From positions 24,860 to 30,699 of the forward strand of contig PCTP01000171.1 in assembly GCA_002770795.1 (NCBI GenBank): DNA of 5,840 bases. Direction: 5' to 3'. This stretch comes from Gammaproteobacteria bacterium CG22_combo_CG10-13_8_21_14_all_40_8 (GTDB lineage: Bacteria; Pseudomonadota; Gammaproteobacteria; Enterobacterales; GCA-002770795). How positions within the stretch are numbered: position 1 is the first letter of the stretch; every line of letters begins with the position of its first letter. Of the stretch, positions 1-5,693 are shown in pieces. The notes beneath the pieces are model-generated. The model was given only the letters and a program-made list of their open reading frames with translations. It searched no databases and was not told the origin of the DNA. A program made the position numbers and the translations under genes.

Positions 1-140
1 GGTTCAGAAGCTTTGCTCACAGTCACCTTATCTCCAAGAGCCTTTGAATGATATTCAAAATTTAAAGCGAGTCCCAATAGATCATAACCCGCTGAAAGGT
101 TAGCGGAAGTAGCTGGCGCAAAATAACAGATTTTATCCAT
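1..140 (-). CDS. thrB: Homoserine kinase, N-terminal part (cut by the window's left edge)
   Basis: Reading the minus strand from an ATG at 140 gives 46 open codons to the window edge. The product begins MDKICYFAPATSANLSAGYD and continues with LLGLAL. The pattern P-A-T-S-A-N-L-x-x-G-(F/Y)-D-x-L-G-x-A-L is the N-terminal signature of homoserine kinase in the GHMP kinase superfamily. This cytosolic enzyme phosphorylates L-homoserine with ATP, giving the substrate of threonine synthase. The ATP-binding glycine/serine loop expected further along lies outside the window. No in-frame ATG is visible just upstream and the ribosome binding site is weak, so the start rests on alignment with family N-termini. 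It is transcribed away from thrC, the gene for the next enzyme, which strongly supports the call. The only real alternative is another GHMP kinase, which the context makes unlikely. Confidence 0.9.
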   Translation of the reverse strand, partial: MDKICYFAPATSANLSAGYDLLGLALNFEYHSKALGDKVTVSKASE

Positions 141-224
141 GTTGGTTGTGACTTCATTAAATAAAGAGCTTAACGGAATATTGCAGTTTTGAAATAAAAG
201 TGCAAGTTTTTGGTGTTGTCGCCT

Positions 225-264
225 CCTATTGTTTTTTTCTTGAGGAAGGAACAACCACAATAGG
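225..264. repeat. 8-bp perfect inverted repeat in the thrB-thrC divergent spacer
   Basis: CCTATTGT at 225-232 is mirrored by ACAATAGG at 257-264, with 24 bases between. The right arm ends three bases before the proposed -35 box of thrC. This position would suit an operator shared by the two divergent genes. A hairpin is also possible, but the run of seven T's (232-238) lies at the edge of the left arm and in the loop rather than after the stem, so it is not an ordinary terminator. An 8-bp match can arise by chance in AT-rich DNA, so the regulatory role is inference. Confidence 0.35.
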
Positions 265-267
265 TCA

Positions 268-296
268 TTGTCGCCATGCAACGAATGGCTTAGAAT
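268..296 (+). promoter_or_regulatory. Candidate sigma-70 promoter for the thrC-aspartokinase transcript
   Basis: TTGTCG at 268-273 (4 of 6 matches to the -35 consensus) is followed by exactly 17 bases and then TAGAAT at 291-296 (5 of 6 matches to the -10 consensus). Transcription would begin near 303, leaving a leader of about 24 bases before the thrC ATG at 327. That is too short for an attenuator, so control, if any, would act at initiation. The -35 box lies within TTGTCGCC (268-275), an octamer that also occurs at 216-223. The thrC ribosome binding site is probably TAGG at 316-319, seven bases before the ATG. No equally good promoter for thrB was found on the other strand. Confidence 0.45.
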
Positions 297-326
297 AACA
301 AATAGGACAATTTTTTAGGCTAAAGC

Positions 327-1736
327 ATGAAATATATTAGTACCAGAGGACACAATCATCTATATAGTTTCGAGGAAGCCGTGTTGCGTGGATTGGCGAT
401 GGATGGAGGATTATTGGTTCCACAAAGCCTACCTGATTTCTCTAACCAATTAGATTATTGGACAGATTTAAGCTATCAACAGCTTGCTTTTGAAATTATG
501 TTTCCCTTTGTTGAGAATTGCCTTTCAGGCGTTGAATTAAAGCACATTATTGAACAAAGTTATGCGGTATTTGATACACCAGAAATTACGCCTCTAACAG
601 CATTTGATGGGGGTTATATTTTGGAACTTTACCATGGACCTACCTTTGCTTTTAAAGATATTGCGCTACAGTTTCTGGGGAATTTATTCGATCATTTTTT
701 AGGAAAATCAACACAGCCAGAGTTAAATATTGTAGGCGCAACTTCCGGTGATACTGGTAGCGCTGCTATTTATGCGGTAAAAGGTAAAGAGAATGTTCGC
801 ATTTTTATGTTACATCCTAAAGGCAAAATTAGCCCTGTCCAAGCGCTACAAATGACCACAGTCTTAGAGCCAAATGTTTATAATATTGCCATTGAAGGAG
901 ATTTTGACGATTGCCAATCTTTGGTCAAGGCCTTATTTAATGATGAGCCGTTCAGAAAAAACACCTATCTCGGCGCGGTTAACTCCATTAACTGGGCGCG
1001 TATTTTGGCTCAGGTGGTTTATTATTTTTATGCAGGATTACAGCATTTAAAGTCATTACCCGATAAGCCTTTATTTTTTTCGGTGCCGACAGGCAATTTT
1101 GGGGATGCCTTTGCAGGTTATCTGGCCAAAAAAATGGGATTGCCTATCCAGCAATTGATAGTAGCCACAAATGAAAATGCTATTGTGGCGAGAGTGATCC
1201 AAGATGGGCGTTATTCCCCTACAAAGGCTGTTGCAACTTTGAGCCCAGCGATGGATATACAGGTATCCAGCAATTTTGAGCGATTGCTTTTTTACGTCCT
1301 AAATCAGGATGGGGAGGCTGTTTTATTCCTGATGAATCAATTACAAAGGAAAGGGTGTTTTGAGCTCAATAGGAATTGCTTAGAGAATATACAAAAGGAT
1401 TTCTGCGCCTATCAGATAAGTAATGAAGAGACATTAGAACAGATTCAACAGTTAAAGCAGCAAGGTATTGAAATTGATCCCCACACCGCCGTGGGTGTCG
1501 TTGCCGCGATTAAGGCGAAGCTTGGCAAAACACTGTGTTTAGCCACAGCGCATCCCGCCAAGTTTAAAGAAGCTTTTGTGAGTGCCACAGGCGTCGCACC
1601 GGAGCCAATTGCCGTACTGGAGGTTCTAAAGTCAAAAGAATCACGTTGTGCAACTGCACCCGTTGACGTGGAAACGCTTAAACAATACATGGAGTTGAAA
1701 ATAAATGAGACTAACAGCCGCAAAGGTTTATTATAA
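327..1736 (+). CDS. thrC: Threonine synthase
   Basis: This cytosolic PLP enzyme converts O-phospho-L-homoserine and water to L-threonine and phosphate, the last step of threonine synthesis. The 469-residue product is full length; the E. coli enzyme is about 428, so this one belongs with the longer forms. The N-terminal domain opens with MKYISTRG and has the typical DGGLLVP at 26-32. The PLP-binding lysine is K110 in HGPTFAFKD (103-111). The GATSGDTGSAA loop lies at 137-147. The cofactor-phosphate loop SVPTGNFGDAFAG is at 252-264, and DPHTAVG, conserved near the C-terminus, is at 384-390. The ATG at 327 gives the family's usual N-terminus and has TAGG seven bases upstream. The stop overlaps the start of the aspartokinase by one base, and homoserine kinase is divergent on the left. 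I see no truncation or missing catalytic residue. Confidence 0.97.
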   Translation: MKYISTRGHNHLYSFEEAVLRGLAMDGGLLVPQSLPDFSNQLDYWTDLSYQQLAFEIMFPFVENCLSGVELKHIIEQSYAVFDTPEITPLTAFDGGYILELYHGPTFAFKDIALQFLGNLFDHFLGKSTQPELNIVGATSGDTGSAAIYAVKGKENVRIFMLHPKGKISPVQALQMTTVLEPNVYNIAIEGDFDDCQSLVKALFNDEPFRKNTYLGAVNSINWARILAQVVYYFYAGLQHLKSLPDKPLFFSVPTGNFGDAFAGYLAKKMGLPIQQLIVATNENAIVARVIQDGRYSPTKAVATLSPAMDIQVSSNFERLLFYVLNQDGEAVLFLMNQLQRKGCFELNRNCLENIQKDFCAYQISNEETLEQIQQLKQQGIEIDPHTAVGVVAAIKAKLGKTLCLATAHPAKFKEAFVSATGVAPEPIAVLEVLKSKESRCATAPVDVETLKQYMELKINETNSRKGLL

Positions 1737-3169
1737 TGAGTGATAAATGGATAGTGTTAAAATTTGGTGGAAGTAGTGTGGTGGAGCCTCGGCATTGGCT
1801 CACTATCGCTTCGCAAATTAAACATAAAATTGAGCTGGGTTATCGACCATTTTTGGTTTTGTCAGCGCTTAAAAATGTATCAAATCTTCTAGAAGGTCTT
1901 ATTCATCAAGCGGTCTCTGGGGTTTATCAAGCGCCAATTTCTCGAATTAAAGAACTGCATTACCAGTTAGCGGCAAATTTAAATTTAGAGGGTGAACAGT
2001 TACTGACTTTTTGGTTTTCCAAACTCAGTGCTGTTTGTGGGGAGATCCATCGACAAGGTTACATTGAACCCAAACAACATGCCAAAGTGCTGGCGATGGG
2101 GGAGCTTTTATCTTCTACTTTAGGCGCAGCCTATTTGAATCAACAAGGGATAGATACCCATTGGAAGGATGCTCGCCAATTGTTGGTTTCAAAAAATGGC
2201 TCTGATACTTATCATCATTTTACCGATGCTCAATGCTATTATGAAGCGGAAAGCGAACCCTTATGGGGGCACCGGTTAAACTTTGCCGATGATCAGCATG
2301 TTATTGTGACTCAAGGCTTTATCGCCAGTGATGAGCAAGGTGAAACCGTACTCTTAGGGCGCGAAGGCTCGGATACTTCTGCCGCTTATTTTGGGGCTTT
2401 ATTGGCTGCGAGTCGCATTGAAATTTGGACAGATGTGCCTGGTGTTTTTACTTATAATCCTAATTTGTTAGCTGAGGCGCGCCAAATTCCTCATTTGGGT
2501 TATCAACAAGCAAGGCGTTTAGCGAAATTTGGTGCGAAGGTTTTGCACCCTAGGGCCATTGCTCCTGCTGAATATGCAGCCATTCCTGTGTTAGTTCGTT
2601 CGACGCGACACCCGAAGCTTAAAGGTAGTTTAATCTCTTCATCTCAGCTCTTCAAAAGGGATGTTATTGGTTTGGCGTCAGAAACAGAATTGACTCGTTT
2701 TCAGTTGCAAACGCTGAATGAGGCTGAAGGAGCAAGGTTTATTGAACTGCTGACAGAACAGGGTTATAACCTGATATTAGATGCCATAAATGCACAGGGC
2801 GAATTATTAATGAGTTATGCCAATAGTGATAGTCCAGAACCTCAAAAGGCACAATTGATGGCGTTGTTGAAATACCATCCAGAAATTCAGAAAAGCTTGA
2901 ATATAAGCTATAAGCAAGCCCTTATTACGGTGATCGGGCAGCAGGAGGGGGCATGGATTGATAACTTGTCTAGATCTTTGAGCAAACAAACAACACTTAA
3001 CTCACAGGCTCAGTTTGCCTATCCACAATTAGGGCGATTTAGTTTGCTTTGTACTCATCAGCAATGTCTATTATGGGCGAAATATTTGCATCAACAATCT
3101 ATTGAAAACAATCCTGAGGCAGATGATTTTGGTCCCTCTTGGAAAGAAATTGTTCAGTCTGTCGAATAA
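1736..3169 (+). CDS. lysC: Aspartate kinase, monofunctional (LysA-LysC-fusion type kinase module)
   Basis: It phosphorylates L-aspartate with ATP to aspartyl-4-phosphate, the entry step for lysine, threonine, methionine and diaminopimelate. In the 477-residue product the amino acid kinase domain spans about 5-298. It shows KFGGSSV at 9-15, MGELLSS at 121-127, GREGSDTSAA at 208-217, WTDVPGVFTYNP at 231-242 and FGAKVLHPRAIAPA at 265-278. The C-terminal part (about 309-455) should be the ACT regulatory region but is divergent; the usual VxGxGM-type ACT motif is not obvious, although ITVIGQQEG at 397-405 may be its remnant. From memory, the sequence and its FGPSWKEI end (465-472) resemble the kinase half of bifunctional aspartokinase/diaminopimelate decarboxylases, but the decarboxylase is absent and a stop follows. 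There is no homoserine dehydrogenase domain either, so it is not ThrA. The start overlaps the thrC stop as TAATG, implying coupled translation, with AAAGG (1722-1726) nine bases upstream. The symbol is generic: which end product inhibits it cannot be read here. Confidence 0.93.
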   Translation: MSDKWIVLKFGGSSVVEPRHWLTIASQIKHKIELGYRPFLVLSALKNVSNLLEGLIHQAVSGVYQAPISRIKELHYQLAANLNLEGEQLLTFWFSKLSAVCGEIHRQGYIEPKQHAKVLAMGELLSSTLGAAYLNQQGIDTHWKDARQLLVSKNGSDTYHHFTDAQCYYEAESEPLWGHRLNFADDQHVIVTQGFIASDEQGETVLLGREGSDTSAAYFGALLAASRIEIWTDVPGVFTYNPNLLAEARQIPHLGYQQARRLAKFGAKVLHPRAIAPAEYAAIPVLVRSTRHPKLKGSLISSSQLFKRDVIGLASETELTRFQLQTLNEAEGARFIELLTEQGYNLILDAINAQGELLMSYANSDSPEPQKAQLMALLKYHPEIQKSLNISYKQALITVIGQQEGAWIDNLSRSLSKQTTLNSQAQFAYPQLGRFSLLCTHQQCLLWAKYLHQQSIENNPEADDFGPSWKEIVQSVE

Positions 3170-3196
3170 TTCTCAATACATAAAAATTTAATAATT

Positions 3197-3212
3197 AGGA
3201 ATGATCGATTTG
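3197..3212 (+). promoter_or_regulatory. Ribosome binding site that questions the glutaredoxin start
   Basis: AGGA at 3197-3200 touches the ATG at 3201 with no spacer, which is poor geometry for initiation. The next in-frame candidate, TTG at 3210-3212, lies nine bases after AGGA, a workable spacing. Starting there gives MKQIQLFGTLACHLC, beginning directly at the first beta strand. No other good Shine-Dalgarno sequence serves the ATG. The choice is an inference from spacing only. Confidence 0.45.
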
Positions 3213-3455
3213 AAGCAAATACAACTTTTTGGCACTTTGGCTTGTCATTTATGTGAACAAGCTCAAGAGATCCTCCGTGAATTTGAACAAAAGGGTCAAA
3301 TAAGCCTCATTCATTGCGACATTGTTGATGAGCCACAATGGCTAGAACTCTATCGTATTCGTATTCCGGTGGTGGCTTACGGTGACCAAGAGTTAGGTTG
3401 GCCTTTTGATGCTGAGACTGTGGCTTCTTGGTTAAAGAAATTAGACGCTAAATGA
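3201..3455 (+). CDS. Small glutaredoxin-like protein (DUF836/Glrx-like family)
   Basis: The product has 84 residues with a compact thioredoxin fold expected. It has a beta strand QIQLFGT, a CHLC dithiol motif at 15-18, a helix rich in E and Q (19-30), a second strand ISLIHCDI, a RIRIPVV segment whose P56 is the expected cis-proline, and GWPFD at 66-70 before the last helix. C-x-x-C plus the I-P-V loop supports a thiol-disulfide role; the short size and the ChLCe-like context fit the Glrx-like family whose members are mostly uncharacterised. There is no signal peptide, so it is cytosolic. It lies 31 bases after the aspartokinase on the same strand with no terminator between, so it is probably in the same transcript. 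That gives no known functional link to threonine synthesis. The true start may be TTG at 3210 (see the separate entry), which would remove three residues outside the fold. Confidence 0.8.
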   Translation: MIDLKQIQLFGTLACHLCEQAQEILREFEQKGQISLIHCDIVDEPQWLELYRIRIPVVAYGDQELGWPFDAETVASWLKKLDAK

Positions 3456-3495
3456 ATTAAAACAGCTTATTACTCATTGAATTACCTACAAAAAC

Positions 3496-3990
3496 TTAGA
3501 ACAATTCAAAGTCATCCTCATTCTCTGCTTCATCTTGTTGAATTTTATTCAGTGCAATCTGAGTGAGAGCTGCAGCAGTAGTAGGTTGGGAGATTATGGC
3601 TTGATACAGGCTTCTCTCTTCTTCGGTGCTGTATAAATTCACAAACTTTTCACTATAGGGATCAAGGACAATGTTCTCTTCTGACCAATGTTTTAGTGGG
3701 TAGACAGCATGTGTGATTTTTTGTTTTAAGCAGTCAAAAAATTGAAATTCCATGATGATGGATTGAGTCACTTGGCTGAGCCTGTTGATGATTTCTACAT
3801 GACCATCTTGTTGTGACAAGCTTTGGCTGAGTTTTAATTCCAATTCCACCAGCTCAGTAAAGTATTGAGTGAGATGGTTGATTTGAACTTCACTTTCTTC
3901 CACTGTATGTTCAGCTTGTATAAAGCCTATCTGAGTAATTTTTTTCAGATGAAGAATTTGTTGTTCGCTGGAGGTTAGCTTTTCAGTCAC
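3496..3990 (-). CDS. Hypothetical helical protein with CheZ-like features
   Basis: I do not recognise a firm family. The 164-residue product is soluble, largely helical and has no signal peptide or membrane segment. A long helix with heptad-like hydrophobics covers about 8-57, and a second covers about 64-100. The second contains MEFQFFDCLKQKITHAV (80-96). In CheZ, the CheY-P phosphatase, the catalytic pair D143 and Q147 sits in a similar FQDLTGQ-type helix; here D86 and Q90 have the same D-x-x-x-Q spacing. The protein ends in an acidic tail with DDFELF (159-164), reminiscent of the CheZ C-terminal peptide that binds CheY. It is shorter than E. coli CheZ (214) and no chemotaxis gene is nearby, so the similarity is only an inference. 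The start is GTG at 3990 with GTAGG about five bases upstream; the overlapping ATG is followed at once by TGA. It converges with the glutaredoxin gene, 40 bases away. Confidence 0.7.
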   Translation of the reverse strand: MTEKLTSSEQQILHLKKITQIGFIQAEHTVEESEVQINHLTQYFTELVELELKLSQSLSQQDGHVEIINRLSQVTQSIIMEFQFFDCLKQKITHAVYPLKHWSEENIVLDPYSEKFVNLYSTEEERSLYQAIISQPTTAAALTQIALNKIQQDEAENEDDFELF

Positions 3991-4023
3991 ATTAACCTAC
4001 TTAAAATAGAAAGAGGTAATTTA

Positions 4024-4029
4024 AGTATA
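4024..4029 (-). promoter_or_regulatory. Candidate -10 box for the CheZ-like gene
   Basis: On the minus strand these bases read TATACT, 5 of 6 matches to the -10 consensus, about 34 bases before the GTG start. The region around the -35 position has no good hexamer; TTCAGC at a 19-base spacing is the best available. The 134-base spacer between the helicase stop and this gene would allow an independent promoter. The call is tentative because the surrounding DNA is AT-rich. Confidence 0.25.
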
Positions 4030-4124
4030 GTAATTTATATCTGCTTTTGCTGAACATCTCATTCTAATTTAAACTCGGACAGGCTCCTAGCGTCATTATG
4101 TTTTTATTTGATGATAACTTGTGG

Positions 4125-5444
4125 CTAACTGCGCTTAAATGGCGCGAAACCATCTCTTTGGAACTCTTTGCTTGGTTTAACTTTCACTTTATCGATTTTT
4201 CCCTTCGATTTAGATTTTTCTGACTTTGGGGTTGACATTTTCTTCACTGGTTTGGTTTCAGTGCTTATGTCCGGGGTTGGCGCGGGTGAAAGCCCTTTAA
4301 ACTTGCTGGTGAGGCCATTCACTATCCTGAGGCTCATTTGTGATTTCAGGTAATTTTCTACGGCTAGCTTTCGCTTCCATTCTTGTGCTGAGACCAAACT
4401 AATGGCCAGCCCCTGAGCACCTGCTCGTCCAGTACGACCAATTCGATGAATATGATCATCGGCTGATTGTGCCATATCAAAATTGATGATCACATTCACT
4501 TGTTTGATATCTAAACCTCGAGCCGCCACATCGGTAGCCACTAAAATTTGCGGTGTCTTCTTTCTGAAGTTGGCAATCACAACATTGCGATCATCCTGTG
4601 TCATCTCACCATGAAGGTATTTGATGATCTTGTTTTCATGTGATTGTAAGTACTTGCACACTTTCTCTGTTTGTACACGGGTATTGCAAAAAACCAGCAT
4701 TTTGTTAAAGGATTCAGAATGAAGTAAATGCTGAATGAGCTTGAGTTTAAACTCATCATCATCCGCTGTAATATACTCTTGCGTGATATTTTGATGTTCC
4801 GCTCTGGCCGAGCCTACTTCCACTGTCACTGGATCTTTGAGTAATTGTTTGGCAACCTCAGCTATTTTCTTTTGATTTAAAGTTGCAGAATACAAAAAAG
4901 TCTGACGTGGTGCGCCTTTACTGTTGCAGTTGGCGGCAACATCCAAAACGATTTCAGAGAGCCCCATATCTAACATGCGATCTGCTTCATCTAACACCAA
5001 AAACTCTAAATCGTCCAAATCACAAGTTTGACGTTGAATATGTTCAAGCAATCTGCCCGGAGTCGCGATAATAATTTCAGGGTTTTTGCGAAGCATGGCT
5101 TTTTGTTCTTTAAACGTTTCGCCACCCATAATTAAGCCTGTTTGTATGCGGCATTGGGCGGTTAATTGCTGACAATGTGTAAGTACTTGCTGGGCTAATT
5201 CTCTCGTGGGGACAAGGATCAGTGCTCGAGTTCCAGACTGCCTGTTAGAATTTTCAAGGAGTTTATGAATAATCGGAATTAAAAATGCTGCAGTCTTACC
5301 ACTGCCTGTTTCTGCTGAAACAAAGAGATCGTTACCCTGTAGAGCAAAGGGAATGGACTTCAATTGAATTGGCGTTGGTTGGGTAAATTTAAGATTTTGC
5401 AATGCCAAAATGAGTCTGAAATTAAGAGAAAATTGATTAAACAA
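4125..5444 (-). CDS. DEAD-box ATP-dependent RNA helicase (RhlE/SrmB-like)
   Basis: This cytosolic enzyme unwinds RNA duplexes and remodels RNA-protein complexes using ATP; relatives act in ribosome assembly and mRNA decay or cold growth, but this member's substrate cannot be read here. All core motifs are present in the 439 residues: Q motif F20 to Q27, Walker A AETGSGKT 44-51, PTREL 79-83, TPGR 128-131, DEAD 152-155, SAT 186-188, VFCNTR 251-256, ATDVAARGLDI 303-313 and HRIGRTGR 333-340. Residues 388-439 form a low-complexity tail rich in K, S, T and P that probably adds RNA affinity. The start is TTG at 5444, supported by AAGGGG (5451-5456) six bases upstream; the next methionine is residue 106, inside the core, so no shorter start is workable. 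The gene is divergent from the broken SulP gene and upstream of the CheZ-like gene. Paralogues of the group are common, so I give no symbol. Confidence 0.95.
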   Translation of the reverse strand: MFNQFSLNFRLILALQNLKFTQPTPIQLKSIPFALQGNDLFVSAETGSGKTAAFLIPIIHKLLENSNRQSGTRALILVPTRELAQQVLTHCQQLTAQCRIQTGLIMGGETFKEQKAMLRKNPEIIIATPGRLLEHIQRQTCDLDDLEFLVLDEADRMLDMGLSEIVLDVAANCNSKGAPRQTFLYSATLNQKKIAEVAKQLLKDPVTVEVGSARAEHQNITQEYITADDDEFKLKLIQHLLHSESFNKMLVFCNTRVQTEKVCKYLQSHENKIIKYLHGEMTQDDRNVVIANFRKKTPQILVATDVAARGLDIKQVNVIINFDMAQSADDHIHRIGRTGRAGAQGLAISLVSAQEWKRKLAVENYLKSQMSLRIVNGLTSKFKGLSPAPTPDISTETKPVKKMSTPKSEKSKSKGKIDKVKVKPSKEFQRDGFAPFKRS

Positions 5445-5450
5445 AGGTGA

Positions 5451-5456
5451 CCCCTT
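5451..5456 (-). promoter_or_regulatory. Ribosome binding site deciding the helicase TTG start
   Basis: The minus strand reads AAGGGG followed by TCACCT and then TTG at 5444-5442. This purine-rich block at a six-base spacing is the best Shine-Dalgarno match near any gene in the window and supports the rare TTG start. Confidence 0.6.
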
Positions 5457-5510
5457 AGAAACTAGCGACTACACTTAGCGTGATGGCACTATGAATTGGC
5501 TTTATGAGTT

Positions 5511-5534
5511 CATCAGATCATCAAAGCATCATAC
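5511..5534. repeat. Three consecutive 8-base units beginning CATCA
   Basis: CATCAGAT (5511-5518), CATCAAAG (5519-5526) and CATCATAC (5527-5534) follow each other without gaps in the 123-base spacer between the divergent helicase and SulP genes. Only the first five bases of each unit are constant. It could be a protein-binding array or chance; the unit length is not one helical turn. Confidence 0.25.
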
Positions 5535-5567
5535 CATAAAGATAAGTTGAAACCTAAAAGGATAAAC

Positions 5568-5693
5568 ATGTATTTGAAGTCATTTTTGCCCTTCTTAGTT
5601 TGGATGAAATTACTCGATAGAGAAACGATAAAAGCGGACGTGATTGCTGGAATAACTGGTGCTGTTATTGCTTTGCCACAAGGTATTGCCTTT
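5568..5693 (+). pseudogene. SulP-family anion transporter, N-terminal fragment, interrupted
   Basis: The first 42 codons read like the start of an inner-membrane SulP/SLC26-type transporter (sulfate, bicarbonate or other anions). A short amphipathic lead (SFLPFLVWMKLLDRETIKAD) is followed by the start of the first membrane helix, DVIAGITGAVIALPQGIAF (24-42). The D-V-x-A-G-(I/L)-T and (L/I)-P-Q-G-(M/I)-A signatures are typical. The expected continuation, an AGLPPxxGLY-like segment, is missing; from about residue 43 the sequence switches to transposase-like protein. The start is ATG at 5568 with AAAGG/AGGA about six bases upstream. With only part of one membrane segment left, it cannot transport. 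The remaining part of the gene may lie beyond the window, after the element. The anion specificity cannot be judged. Confidence 0.75.

Noticed and set aside
139..192. A 17-codon open frame (plus strand, starting M-L-V-V-T) in the spacer before thrC, considered as a threonine leader peptide.
   Set aside because: It overlaps the thrB start, has no ribosome binding site, has only one threonine and no isoleucine run, lies upstream of the proposed promoter, and no attenuator hairpin with a U-run follows it.
225..264. The inverted repeat before thrC, considered as a rho-independent terminator.
   Set aside because: The stem is AT-rich with a 24-base loop, and the T-run is beside the left arm and in the loop rather than after the stem.
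1445..1723. Open minus-strand frame of 92 codons inside thrC.
   Set aside because: It lies opposite a well-conserved threonine synthase coding region and has no recognisable motifs; its composition is that of an antisense shadow.
2807..2989. Open minus-strand frame of 60 codons inside the aspartokinase gene.
   Set aside because: It is a shadow of the regulatory half of the kinase, without family features.
3456..3495. Possible bidirectional terminator between the convergent glutaredoxin and CheZ-like genes.
   Set aside because: The 40 bases contain A/T runs but no stem of useful length with a following U-run on either strand.
4168..4353. Plus-strand frame of 61 codons with a hydrophobic look, opposite the helicase tail.
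   Set aside because: Its hydrophobic residues come from the reverse complement of the lysine/serine-rich tail codons; there is no supporting ribosome binding site.
4883..5071. Plus-strand frame of 62 codons opposite the helicase core.
   Set aside because: It is a shadow of the conserved DEAD-box region, with no motif of its own.
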